Below, piece after piece: positions 23,387-34,636 of a stretch of 64,000 nt of DNA. The translations under genes were made by a program, and so were the position numbers. Every line of letters begins with the position of its first letter. Within the stretch, counting starts at the first letter, position 1. The notes beneath the pieces are model-generated. The model was not told where the DNA came from. It saw only the letters and a list, made by a program, of their open reading frames with translations, and did no database searches. Source of the DNA: Astrocystis sublimbata (lineage: Eukaryota > Ascomycota > Sordariomycetes > Xylariales > Xylariaceae). The DNA lies in NCBI GenBank assembly GCA_022453515.1, contig JAJNNY010000081.1, positions 62,001 through 126,000 on the forward strand, given 5' to 3'.

Positions 23387-25333
23387 ATGTGGTATCAACT
23401 TATAGCTGCATGTCTTGCCTTTTTGGCGACGGGTGTAGACAGCGCCGCACTCAAGCAACTTCAACCACCCGTGGGCCGCCGCGGGTTTGACTCCGACGTA
23501 CTCCTCTCTTCGTCATTTGGTGTTCCTGGGCGGGACGCTACGTATGATTACGTCGTCGTCGGCGGCGGCAATGCGGGCTTGGCTTTGGCGACTCGCCTTG
23601 TGGAACAGGGAGTCGGTAGTGTTGCTGTGGTTGAAGCTGGGACTTTCTATGAGCTCAGTACCGGAAACATCTCTGATGTACCGGCGACCTCGGCAACATG
23701 GGCTGGGAAGTCGGTCACTGACTGGCAACCTTTGGCGGATTGGGGCTATATAACCACACCACAAGCTGTAAGGACACAATCACCTATCTTCAAGTTTCGC
23801 CTAAACTGCCATCTAACGTTTCTTAAGGGGGCCAACAATGATTCTATCCATTATCCCCGGGGCAAGATGCTTGGGGGATCTTCTGCACGCAATTTCATGA
23901 TTTACCAGCGAGGCAGCGTAGGATCTTACCAAAGATGGGCAGACGCCGTTGGCGACGATAGCTACACATTCAAGAAGTTCTTGCCCTACTTCGAAAAAAG
24001 TACGAAATTCACCGCACCTAGAAACGACATAAGACTACAGAATGCAACCCCGCAATTCAATGCCGCAGAATGGGGCCAGGATGGACCTGTTTCTATCATA
24101 TACCCGAACTGGGCATACGCCTTCGGTACATGGGCTGTTAAAGCTTTCTCCGCTATTGGAATTCCCTTGAGAAAGGAAGGTTTCAACAGCGGAGGTCTGC
24201 TAGGATATGCGTATACAACCTTCACTATTGATGCCAAAAAGCAGATCCGGTCCTCTTCTGAAACGTACCTTCGAAAAACCATTGGAGACCCGAACTATTT
24301 TGTCTACCCACTTACCTTGGCTAAGAAAATCATCTTCGATCAATCCAAAACGGCAAAGGGCGTTCGAGTTGACACACAAGGCGCCAGCTATACTCTCTCT
24401 GCTCGTAAGGAAGTGATTTTAGCAGCAGGCGTATTCGGCTCACCCCAGTTGCTTCAAGTATCTGGTGTGGGACCGGCTAAGCTTCTGAAATCTGTTGGGG
24501 TTCCCGTCGTTAGTGATAGACCGGGTGTGGGTCAAAATATGGAAGATCACATCTTCTTCGGCGTCACCCACGCCGTGAACTTGATCACAACTTCATCACT
24601 GGGCAATCCTGATGTTCTGTATGAACAGGAAACTCTCTTTGACACAAAAGCTGAGGGTCTCCTAACAAGCCCCGCTGCGGATGTCCTTGGATGGGAGAAA
24701 CTCCCTCGCAAGACTCGTTCAATCTTGAGCAATTCCACGCTGACAGCGCTAGCGACATACCCAGCTGACTGGCCCGAGGTCGAGTATGTCACCTTTTCCA
24801 CGTTTTCTGGCAACAACAGTGTGTTTACGACAACGGATCCTAACGACGGCAAGAACTACGCCTCGATCGGTGTCGCACTCATTACCCCACGGTCCAGAGG
24901 AACTGTAATGATAACTTCTAAGGATACAAGCGTGGCGCCAGCCATCAACCCGATGTTCCTCACCGATCGTGCTGATATCGAGGTTTCGATTGGTGGCTTC
25001 AAGCGCGCGAGGGAGTTTTGGAAGTCCAAGGTTCTGCGCGACATCGTCCTGGGAGATGAGGCCTTCCCGGGTCTCGATGTGCAGACAGACAGTGAGATTG
25101 AGGCTTCCATCAGGGAGAACTTCCAAACAGTCTTTCATGGTGCATGCACTTGTGCTATGGGTAAGAAGACGGATACCAATGCCGTGGTTGACTCGAAGGC
25201 TCGTGTCTATGGCGTTAAGGGCTTACGGGTTGTTGATGCGTCCGCGTTTCCGTTGTTGCCACCTGGCCACCCAATGTCGACAGTGTATGCATTGGCTGAG
25301 AAGATCGCCTGTGATATTTCAGGCAAGTGTTAA
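23387..25333 (+). CDS. secreted GMC-family FAD oxidoreductase
   Basis: The frame is open throughout but contains a 60-bp phase-0 intron at 23768-23827 (GTAAGG...CTTAAG); its removal joins TTPQA to GANNDS and gives 628 residues. Signal peptide at residues 1-21 (hydrophobic core LIAACLAFLATG). The FAD motif YDYVVVGGGNAGLALATRL lies near residue 53, the GMC signature YPRGKMLGGSSARNFM near 134, and the C-terminal catalytic His regions HGACTCAMG and LPPGHPMSTVYALAEK follow. Such enzymes oxidise alcohols or aryl alcohols with FAD; PatE of patulin is a secreted cluster example. Substrate unknown. Its presence suggests a late oxidation outside the cytosol, or simply a neighbouring gene. Confidence 0.85.
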   Translation: MWYQLIAACLAFLATGVDSAALKQLQPPVGRRGFDSDVLLSSSFGVPGRDATYDYVVVGGGNAGLALATRLVEQGVGSVAVVEAGTFYELSTGNISDVPATSATWAGKSVTDWQPLADWGYITTPQAVRTQSPIFKFRLNCHLTFLKGANNDSIHYPRGKMLGGSSARNFMIYQRGSVGSYQRWADAVGDDSYTFKKFLPYFEKSTKFTAPRNDIRLQNATPQFNAAEWGQDGPVSIIYPNWAYAFGTWAVKAFSAIGIPLRKEGFNSGGLLGYAYTTFTIDAKKQIRSSSETYLRKTIGDPNYFVYPLTLAKKIIFDQSKTAKGVRVDTQGASYTLSARKEVILAAGVFGSPQLLQVSGVGPAKLLKSVGVPVVSDRPGVGQNMEDHIFFGVTHAVNLITTSSLGNPDVLYEQETLFDTKAEGLLTSPAADVLGWEKLPRKTRSILSNSTLTALATYPADWPEVEYVTFSTFSGNNSVFTTTDPNDGKNYASIGVALITPRSRGTVMITSKDTSVAPAINPMFLTDRADIEVSIGGFKRAREFWKSKVLRDIVLGDEAFPGLDVQTDSEIEASIRENFQTVFHGACTCAMGKKTDTNAVVDSKARVYGVKGLRVVDASAFPLLPPGHPMSTVYALAEKIACDISGKC

Positions 25334-26293
25334 AACTTTTGGGATTTCTTCCGGTGTTCGGAAGTGCCACACTTTTAGGGGGTTGATCTGCTTCCAATGC
25401 ACTAGACGATAGAGACTGCCGGGTGCTGTTATGTTAGATTGTAGCCATGGCATATTATTCTTCATGTAAATAGTTTTATTTCTTATATGGTCTGTTAAAC
25501 AATATTCTATATTTCTCTTGTCTTACTCTTCTGATGGGACCTTTTACCTCTACTTGGCTATTTTATGATATCCTTTAAGATCTATAATTAGCTCGAAGTA
25601 CTAGATGAATATGGGGTACTTAACCTGTTTATGTGTAGACATGGATAGTGTTTATCTACCCCTGGAACCATATTAGCACTATTAATGCGATTGAAGTGAC
25701 CGGCTTACATCAATAGTCATTCCTATCAAACTGGAATATGCTGCATGGGATACTATCCCGGCCGTTTGCCTTTCTTCTCGCAGGATGACAAGAAGCATAG
25801 CGCATATCATAATATGTTAGTTATTCATTAGTACTGACGTTGCGTGCTGACCAGCGCCGCAGTAGTAAAGTCATTGTTCGGGTAAATACAATCGATGTAC
25901 AAACTAGCGCTAATCCATCAGTAGGTACAATGTGATGGCGCACACTAATTTAAAGGAACAGCTTACCCTATCAGCTGAGCTGCTGTCAGCGTCGCGGCCC
26001 CCATTCATACCCAGCTGAGAGCGAACACATGAAACATCGAAGGTCAAGAACTAGTCGGCCTAAATTTTTTGATTTCTAATCTGATAAATGATCGGTATTA
26101 TAGTGTGGCCGATTATCCGCTCGAGTGACACAGCATCCAACCAATACCAGGGCTGCCCATAGGAATAAAAGGAGCAGTGGTCCTTGACATTGATGGTCAA
26201 CTCTTCTTTTTAACGCTTATTGCGCACTTCAAGCTTCAGCACTTGGTAACTTCATCTTTTCAAATTTCAAGGCAGATCTTCCGGAGAATCACA
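25334..26293. other. intergenic spacer
   Basis: AT-rich spacer between the GMC and AKR genes; no gene or strong motif recognised. Confidence 0.5.
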
Positions 26294-27439
26294 ATGGCAC
26301 CAACCAACGTCCCTGTCAGAAAGCTAGGCCGAAACGGGCCCAAGGTACCGGCACTTGGCTTTGGCTTGATGGGCATGTCCACGTTATACGGAGTGGCTCC
26401 TAGCGACGAAGAGCGCTTTGCAGTACTCGACCGTGCCCTTGAACTTGGTGCAACACACTGGGACACCTCCGAGTAAGTCATCAGACCGCATTTCTAACTT
26501 ATACTAGCATTGGCTCATCCTTCCAACAGTCTGTATGGGGATAATGAAGAGTTTTTGGGCAAGTGGTTCAAGAAGACTGGGAAGAGAAACCAGGTTTTCC
26601 TCGCCACCAAGTTTGCCTTCGTGAAAGGTTCCGCAAACTGGGCGCTCGACTCTTCATACGGTTATGCTAAGAAGGCCTGCGACGAGAGTCTGAGAATTCT
26701 TGGAACAGACTATATCGATCTCTATTACATGCATCGAGCCAATTACGAGACTCCAATCGAGGAAACTATGAAAGCACTTGCCGAACTCAAAGCGTAAGCA
26801 TTGCCCACCCTGCCCTTCCTCTCAGGGATTACCAATAGCTGATGGCGTTTTAGCGAAGGAAAGATTAAGTATATTGGGCTGTCTGAGGTCAGTTCCAAGA
26901 CGCTGCGCCGTGCATGCGCGGTTGCGCACGTCGATGCCGTCCAACTGGAGTACTCCGTCTTCGAGCGGGAGCCTGAGGGGCCGGGTGGCACCCACATTCT
27001 CCGGACTGCGCGCGAGCTCGGTGTCGCCATCGTATGCTACTCGCCGCTTGGGCAGGGCCTGCTCACGGGGACCCTAACCCAGAAAGGCGCAGTCGCGAAG
27101 GAGGGCGATATGCGAGCTGGATTTCCCCGGTTCGCAGGCGAGAACTTTGACGCCAACGTCCAACTGGTTAACAAATTCAAGGCGATCGCCGACAGGAAGC
27201 ACATCACGCCTGGCCAATTGGCTCTAGCTTGGCTCCTGAAACAAGGCGACGACATTATTCCCATCCCGGGCACCAAGCGCATCAAGTACTTGGAGGAGAA
27301 TTGGGGTACCCTTGATGTCGACCTTACGGATGCTGAGGTGGCTGAGGTTCGGACACTCGTAGAGACGACCGATGTGTCTGGCGCGAGGCATGTTGACGCA
27401 GCTTTGTCGCAATGCTACGCTGACACGCGCGAGTTGTAG
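26294..27439 (+). CDS. aldo-keto reductase
   Basis: Exons 26294-26472, 26530-26793 and 26854-27439 (57- and 60-bp introns) give 342 residues. The catalytic tetrad is readable: Asp and Tyr in HWDTSDLYG (formed across intron 1), Lys in FLATKFAF, His in YYMHRAN. The late GQLALAWLLKQG and IPGTKRIKYLEEN segments bind the cofactor phosphate in AKR8/13-type enzymes. It would reduce an aldehyde or ketone with NADPH. Comparable AKRs occur in several polyketide clusters; the substrate here cannot be inferred. Confidence 0.88.
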
Positions 27440-28682
27440 ACGACGTCTAACGAAACATTGTCTACCAAGTTAGGAAGTTTTGGTTGCCCCCTTGATTCTT
27501 CTAGATCAAGCTAGTAATAAAAAATGACTTTGGAAGCTATTCGTACAGGCACTGCTCGGTATCCTTGAATGCTGATAAAGGATAACGATATTAATCCTAA
27601 GAGTATAATTATGTCGTATGCTTTTGCGTTGACACTCTTATCACGCGTTGTAATAAAGTGCAGTTAACTAGTCGTACTTATTATGTCAAATTGACGCGAG
27701 TTTGGGCTATGAAATACCGCGTTGGGCTTGACCAGCACCACTTTGTTTATCCAAGACCAGACATTCCGCCTACCATGTATAGTAAAACTCCTAATCGGAC
27801 AGCAGTCTTCATAGGAAAACGGTGACCTCTACCAAATGATGAACAAAGAATAGAAAATCAACAGTCACAGGCTTTTGCCTTCCGTCAGCGCTGACAAGAT
27901 TCTGACTATGGCCTTTCCATTTGTCCCACCTGTAGAATAATTGGAGTAATGGTGTTTATGCACAAATGGTTAGTTGGGTTAATTCTTAACAGCGCTCGCT
28001 ATTGGTGTATTAAGACTCAGCTATTTTGGTCATTTACGTACCTAGGTATATTTGGTGGGTAGGTACATAGGTCCTCATGTAATACCTTTCGGACAATTCG
28101 GACAATTCGGACAATAAGCAACACAAAACCCGATCACATCATACGTGCAGCCGCCTGCATTCCTTCGGATACCCTCCGGAAAACTCGGACAGTCGCAGCA
28201 ACAAGCCTCATTGAGGCACATCACATGCGCCCCGCATTGCTTTTTCCCCTGGGCAGCCCCCAACTGGGTACACTTATGCTGTCAGCAATTACTTTGTGGC
28301 TGATTCAGTACCCCTCTCGCCCCTCAAGCTTCTTGCTATATTCAATTCGTTCGGACTTTGGCGATTATAGATGAAATAGTCCGATACTATCATCATGCGT
28401 AGAACCGTCTATCCATTACGTGTTCAGTAACCTCGACGTAATATGCATTTGGTAGCAGGCGGTGTTATGAATCATCTCTAGCCGGAGGAACCGGGCTACT
28501 TGCATTCAATGTGAAAAGGAAAGGGTACAGTCCGATTGATCGAACATGAGGTTGACTGCCTTCAGTTCTCGGAAGCTAGCGTTCTGGTCTTCATCTTTCT
28601 GTCTAATAGTCTGTCTTTGTTATTCCCATATTGATAGAACAAACCTCATCTTTGACTACCTAGGTAGATTAAACTGCTCAAC
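27440..28682. promoter_or_regulatory. upstream region of the DUF4267-like gene, rich in TCGGAC motifs
   Basis: No convincing gene. TCGGAC-type motifs occur at 28088-28114 (three in tandem), 28185-28190 and 28350-28356, with TTCGGAT at 28164. They fall 330-600 bp before the start at 28683. Regulatory role inferred. Confidence 0.45.
28088..28114 (+). promoter_or_regulatory. three tandem TTCGGACAA motifs
   Basis: Exact back-to-back copies at 28088-28096, 28097-28105 and 28106-28114. The same 9-mer is at 9482 and close variants at 13551 and 9405, all upstream of cluster genes. Candidate operator of the AflR-like protein, unproven. Confidence 0.5.
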
Positions 28683-29148
28683 ATGGCAGCATCAAGTCTG
28701 CCATACTTCTACTCGCTTTTTCTAGACTCATTTAGTGGGCTGATAGGGTCCCTTCTTGTCTACTCTGGGATCAAAGGGACTTTCATCGACCCACTGCAAT
28801 GTATTTCCATCCTTCAATCGAGGCGCGTCGACCTTTTGCTGACATTTTATTGCAGGGTCTGTGGTCTTTGGGCTTCCCCATGCAACCGCTGATACATCCA
28901 CGTTGATGCCTTCTGCAACCGGTCGTAATCTTGGCGCCGGAATCTTCGTTTATACCTTACTGTTGCAAAGAGAGAGGAAGGTTTTGGGCATATTCCTGTT
29001 ATGTTGGACTTGGGCTGGGATCGCCGATACAAAAGTTCTATTTGAGCATCCACAAGGCACGAATACAGCAGCTCATATGAGGAATATCGTGCTGTTGTTG
29101 GTAATAGGTTCACTCCTGATATATGATGAAGCTGGAACAACTACTTAG
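28683..29148 (+). CDS. DUF4267-like small integral membrane protein
   Basis: Exons 28683-28800 and 28856-29148 (55-bp phase-1 intron, GTATTT...TTGCAG) give 136 residues. Four hydrophobic segments are seen (around FSGLIGSLLVYSG, GAGIFVYTLLL, VLGIFLLCWTWAGI and NIVLLLVIGSLLI), and the conserved core GRNLGAGIFVYTLL with a short polar loop between segments 2 and 3 fits DUF4267. The function of this family is not established; small membrane proteins of this kind are found near fungal polyketide clusters. It is the last gene before the inverted repeat and has the densest set of putative operator motifs in the window. Confidence 0.72.
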
Positions 29149-29749
29149 AGAGGCTTGACGAGCAAATTGCAGGATCTTCGACAGTGCAGCGAGAAGTGTT
29201 GAAGTGGTTTTAGGTCAAGGGGTCACTACACTGTCACGGGCTCATTATGTACATAAGAAGGTCCTTCCCATCTCTCATCTTTCCATAGATTCTAGTCACT
29301 CAACTGAATAGTACGCTCATATATCTCATACTTCACTAAGAAGTTGTTATTCAAAACTACATTTTTAACAAATGAGGTACATAATAATCAAAATTAAAGG
29401 TTTCTTATAGCTCGGTCTACTTGGCGCTTTTTATCTCTGTCATACTGTATTTTGTAGTGGGTTAGCCTACTCCTGTGTTGCGGGAGTTGCTTAATTGTAG
29501 AAGCCCCCATTAATTTCTACAACACCCCGGACTTCTAACTGTGAAAAACAGTAGAGCAATATATAGGTAATGTCTATATTCATAGAAAGTTGTAAAAGCA
29601 GAAAGATCCCAAGAGCTCCGTGGGAGTCTACATTCATTCTTTCGAGGGATGTGAAATGAATCAACTACCCCTATTTCGACACATGCGTATGTAAAACAGC
29701 AGCTTCCTTGTCCTCTTTATCATGGATATTCTAAACAGTGGATTCTACC
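29149..29749. other. spacer crossing the left limit of the visible inverted repeat
   Basis: No gene. The base pairing with the window end (64000) is 29523; whether the repeat begins there or further left cannot be seen. Confidence 0.5.
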
Positions 29750-31486
29750 TCACAAACCGAGGAGTTCGTTTCTCTTGGCCTCTCCATCTATCTTTGCTTG
29801 CGCAATTGCTTCTTTCGTGTCTTGTGTGCGAGGTACAAAAGCGACCTTGAACGGCTTTGCTTGCAACACAGTTGACGGAAGATAACCCGATGAGGGGTTC
29901 GTATCTAATGTGTCGGTGGGCTTGATATCAAATGCCCACAAAATGAGAGCGAAAACAATTTTGATGTTTTGATAGAAATAATCTTTGCCGAGGCATTCTC
30001 TGGATCCCATGCCGAATGAATATGTGGCTTTCCTGTGGGGCTGCGAAACACCAGGTTTGGCACCAACTGGATCCTTGAGCCAGCGCTCTGGTTTGAAGGA
30101 TGAGGGGTCGTCATAGAACTTTTCGTCGTGTGCGATAGACCACTGGTTGATTACGACGGTGGTCCCTTTGGGAATGTGGTAGCCCGAGACAATCATATCC
30201 TCTGTCGTCTCGCGTGGAAGCCCAAAGGGCCCAAAGACATAGGAACTGAGAGGTCGCCACCGTAGCACCTCCATAACGCAGGCACTGAGATAAGGCATTC
30301 TCTCGATTCTGATATGTTCCGGGAGGGCCAAAGGGCTGCCACCATCCTGGGCGAAGACGCTCTCTATCTCATCCTGTACTTTACCCTGAACTTCGGGGTG
30401 GCTTGCTAGTGCCTGAACCAGGTTGTTGACACTCATGACGGTGGATGTCCAGGTGGCGTCACTTAACGTGTAAGCGCGTGTTCATATGAGGAAGAAATAC
30501 AAAAGCATAACCAGAAGAATGGAGAAACATACAATAAACCGCCGATGAACACATTGACTTCATCATCGGTAAAGTTAACTGATGGATCGGCCGCTTGTGC
30601 TAGAACTTTCGACGAGAATGGCGTCATGGAGCCTTTTCTTCCACTTCTGCCCGCGTCCATCACGGGTTTCCAAGTATCAAGCAGGGCTTGGCGTGTGACC
30701 TTAGCTTTGCGTTTGTTCTCGGAAAGAAGCCAGGGCACCCAACGCAGGACGGGAAAAATGTCAGCCCTTGGTGACTGGTCCGGGTCAAGATAACCAAGAA
30801 ACATTCTTTGTGCAGCTTGATACCGCCGAATCCAATCTTCACCTAGATCCTGAGGCCTAACTCCAGCCATGAACCAGGTCGGTGTAGATAAGGACCTATA
30901 CAAACGCGTGAGCCAGATGAGTCCATTAGTCTTAGCTTCGCTATACATACCAATCCAAGACTTTCTGAAACCACTCATCACCAGCGTCGACCAGATTATC
31001 TAGAAGTCGCGTGCCGGCGACTTTCTGCATGGGTCCCAGCTTCAGGAGGCCCGCGCCAGTGATGTACTCCTTTCCCATCGTCCGTAACATTTTACTTTCT
31101 CTCGGAGGTGATAGTAAACTGTACGGCTTCCATAGATCTGGTAATACATGTCTTTGGGCCATGTAGACCTCTGGTCTAGCATTCACGAGCGCAGACCTTT
31201 TGACCAGGAACTCGTGTACAAGCTCAGCGTTGTTGACTATTACCATGTTTTTGGTGCCAATCTTGAGGCCCGTGATGGCACCGTACTCCTGGGCCCATTC
31301 ATGGACCTTAGTAAAGTTGTAGGCCGCTGGAATTTGGTGAAAGTTTCCCAAGCCTAGCCTGGTAGGAGGACCAGGGGGGAAGTTCGGTGGGCGCCGCGTA
31401 GCACGAAGCCATCGTACTATCAGAATGAAGAGGATCGGGAGGCCAACTCCTATGAAAGATGTGACTATGAGATTGTAAAGGGCCAT
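29750..31486 (-). CDS. cytochrome P450 A (left copy)
   Basis: Exons 31486-30951, 30895-30533 and 30461-29750 give 536 residues. N-terminal membrane anchor (residues 5-26) followed by the proline-rich hinge PPNFPPGPP. ExxR is E364-V-L-R367 and the heme-binding loop is FGMGSRECLG with Cys456. The I-helix reads GGLFDATWTST instead of the usual A/G-G-x-D/E-T-T, so the acid-alcohol pair that delivers protons is altered. ER-bound monooxygenase of the CYP620/OrdA-like open-chain type; in these clusters P450s hydroxylate or couple phenolic units, but the reaction here is unknown. Divergent from P450 B at 32376. An identical copy lies at 62037-63773. Confidence 0.85.
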
Positions 31487-32375
31487 TTTCTAACAGAATC
31501 TTTCAAAACAACCAGAAATATTCAACATACTCTGCATTATACGCTGCAACTCCTGAAACTAGTTAAGAAACAACTTCGATATTTAGAGGCTTGCGCCAGT
31601 TCCATGATCACCTGATTTTGTTTTCCCACTCCGAGTTGTTACATGATTTCTTTCTATGCTCTAGTAAAATAAGGCGAGTTGGCCCGCGTAGCTTGATTGT
31701 CATCAAAGGCCGATAGTGTGTACGAAGATAACCAGGCCTGGCTCGGAAGGGATCGAACCAACCGAGACTCGATAGTCCTATATTCCCGAGCAGACACATT
31801 TTACCAGCCACTGCTGATTCTGGTTTTGTTTCGTGAGCTCGGACTCCGCACCCCTCTCAGTAATACCCCGATTTGGTGTAGTTGATTATGGCATGATGAG
31901 CAGTTCACTGAGACTTGGATACGGATCGCGCGATTAGAACCCCGAATCACCCACTGTCCTGCATTTTGGTGGCTGTGGGTCATGCATAGCTAGAATCTTT
32001 TTCAGATATGACAATTTCTACAGTAGACTATGACGCGGGTTGCTGGCTGTGATGTAAGCGCTCACGTCAGCGACCACAGAAGCTACGATTACTTGTTTCG
32101 ACTGTTACTTCTTCATGTGCGCAGTGTTTGGCCCCGCACAATTTGGCAGCGTCGCGGTGCTACAGCGCACTCTCGCATGTTCCGGCTGACCTTGACTCGT
32201 AGAACTTCTCACCTGCCAACTTCAATGTTGAGTTATTACGGAACGTCACTTAAACCACTTGTGTCGAACTTTATCTGGGCACGTCAATCTTGGCTGATAC
32301 AAGTTCACTGATCCAGTAGCCCGAGTAACCATTTTTCCGCTAAACATCCTCGCCAAAAAGCTTCCCCAATTCGCC
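31487..32375. promoter_or_regulatory. divergent promoter between the two P450 genes (left)
   Basis: About 890 bp. TCGGACTCCG at 31839-31848 is identical to the ten bases at 13562-13571 upstream of the SnoaL-like gene. No other gene recognised. Mirror copy at 61148-62036. Confidence 0.4.
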
Positions 32376-34182
32376 ATGTACAGCTCTGGTAACATCCAGT
32401 ATGCATTGATTGCCAACGCCATCGTGCTGGCACTGATTGTAGTACGGCCCCTTATTACCCTCCCTGACTTGTGTACCTATATATGTGGCGCTAATTGGTT
32501 TCAAGTGGATTTATAACGTGTTCAGGAGTCCCATAGCAAAGTTTCCAGGGCCGTGGTACACCATTCTGACGGACGCCATTATTCAATACACCACTGTCAA
32601 AGGAACCAAGATATTATACGTGAACAAACTCCACGAAAAATATGGTAAGCGTCATGATTGCTTGGGCGATCCGAGCTCTGCTCCAGGTAGCTGATGGTCA
32701 ATTTCAGGACCTATAGTCCGCATAAGTCCCCAGGAGCTCAGCCTTCGGGACCCGAGCGTGACACGCAAGGTATACAGCGTGAAGGGCGAGTTTCCAAAGG
32801 CAGAATTCTACGACAGGCTCTTGAATGGCACACCAAACGTATTCAGCACACGTGATATCGACGTCCACAGGCACTACAGAAGGCTCCTTTCATCAGGGCT
32901 TGCGGAGTCCAGCTTGTCAACACACTTGCCGATAATTGAGAGCAAGCTTCAACTAGCGATTGAGCGGATGAGCGATGAGGCCCATAGGCGTGGTGCAACT
33001 GTCAGTGTCTTGAACCGACTTGAAAGACGGGATTCTAACCGTGGGACAGGACGTGTTTCATTGGTTTCTTGCCATGGCCACAGATGTGATTGGCGAACTG
33101 AGCTTCGGTCAGGGGTTCCAGATGCTGGAAACGGGAGAGGTTCGAATTTTGGAGATCCCCGAAGAGTGTTTGTCGCTTACTTGAGTTTACAGAAAAACCA
33201 ATACATACGTGATCTCGAAACGGTTAATAAGCTCGGCGGTATCCGTGTGACCTTCCCGTTTCTCGTCCAGCTAGGGCACTATATTTACATCCCCTTCATC
33301 AAAGCGGCAAATGAGCATCGTCGTCGTACAGTGAAGTACGCCGAGCAGTCTATTGCACGTCACTACCGCATTGTAGAGGAGGAAGGCGAAAGCGCCAAAC
33401 CAACACTGCTTTCAAAATTGTATAAAGCCGGCGACGATGGTATGGCCTTTGATGAAGTTAGATCAAACGCGATGGGGTATGTCATTGCAGGGTCTGACAC
33501 AACAGTACGTCTTGACTTTCGATTGTTGTTGAAACCAGATAAGTAGAAGCTAAGTCTATCGACACAGGCTAATACACTGACCTATACTATATGGTCTGTG
33601 TGTAAACATCCGGAAGTCAAAGCGAGATTATTAGAGGAACTTCAGAAACTTCCTGATCCATATGACTATACAAATGTAAAGTCACTGGACTATCTCAACC
33701 TCGTTATCGAAGAGGTCCTACGGCTATATCCCGCTGCGCCCGCTGGACTTCCGCGTGACGTGCCAGCTGGAGGCACGGAAATTCTTGGGTATCATATTCC
33801 CGCAGGCTACACTGTCAGTATTGGAGCTTATAACATGCACCGCAATTCAGCTGTTTTTGCAAATCCTGAGACGTTCGATCCCTTGCGCTGGGAGAATCCG
33901 ACAAAGAATATGAAGGAAGCATTCGTGCCCTTCGGGGGTGGCAGCCGTGGTAAGCTTATCATACACTGTTAAATATGTCTTGACTTCTCTGACCAGGAAG
34001 TAGTTTGTCTGGGAATCCATCTCGCTCGTATGGAGCTCCGCATGGCTACAGCTATCTTCTTTCGGACTTTTCCAAACGCCAAAGTCTCACCTGCAGAGGG
34101 CTTCTGCGACGAAGACATGGAACCAGAAATGTTCTTCCTTTTAGGGCCAAAGTCAAAGCGATGCTTGATCGATCTATTCTAA
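32376..34182 (+). CDS. cytochrome P450 B, seven exons (left copy)
   Basis: Exons 32376-32438, 32506-32644, 32708-33000, 33050-33139, 33193-33504, 33568-33949 and 34004-34182 give about 485 residues. Splice sites were chosen to keep P450 motifs in frame: hydrophobic N-terminus MYSSGNIQYALIANAIVLAL, FPGPWY, DVFHWFLAMATDVIGELSFG (C helix region), I-helix AGSDTT at about 294-299, EEVLR (ExxR), and heme loop FGGGSRVCLG with Cys428. The fourth donor (GTTCGA) and the last acceptor (after GAAGTAG) are non-consensus and least certain. Class E fungal monooxygenase with a standard oxygen-activating I-helix, unlike its neighbour P450 A. Identical copy at 59341-61147. Confidence 0.8.
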
Positions 34183-34636
34183 GATGGGTAGACCATTTGT
34201 CTCGAGTTCCTAGAGTTAACCGTAAGACTGTCGAGATTTAGTCGAATTGTAACATGAAACGTATAAACGTCACTCTTCATTGTACCCAAGCTAGCTACAC
34301 ACGTGAGAAGTGCATGTGAAGTGGCGTGCTGGTCATTCTCTCCACTATCTCGCTTCATGACTGCTAGATATTACAACTCAATTCAGCTTATTCTCTCTAC
34401 TATCTGGTCTATGCCATGATCTAATACCCAATTTTCTCACTTTCCTCGTGTCAAAGCAGTTAGAATGAACTGCCCTCCAAAGGCCAGACTTAAAGTCTAG
34501 ATTGTCAATTTCAAGGTTCAAGTATCGTGATTTATTTGGCACCAAAATCATCACATGTATGAGCTTTAGCCACGAGTTTTAGGGATATTTGGCAATCCGT
34601 AAGCCGCTACTGCGACTTCCTCAGATGCACAAACGC
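34183..34636. other. convergent 3' spacer
   Basis: Between stops of P450 B (+) and the EthD gene (-); AT-rich, no gene. Confidence 0.5.

Noticed and set aside
28075..28263. 62-residue cysteine-rich open frame on the minus strand
   Set aside because: Its Cys-Pro repeats come from the tandem TTCGGACAA array, and there is no signal peptide or supporting splice structure. More likely regulatory DNA.
32030..32311. 93-residue frame in the P450 divergent promoter (mirror 61212-61493)
   Set aside because: No domain or splice support, and it lies between two divergent starts.
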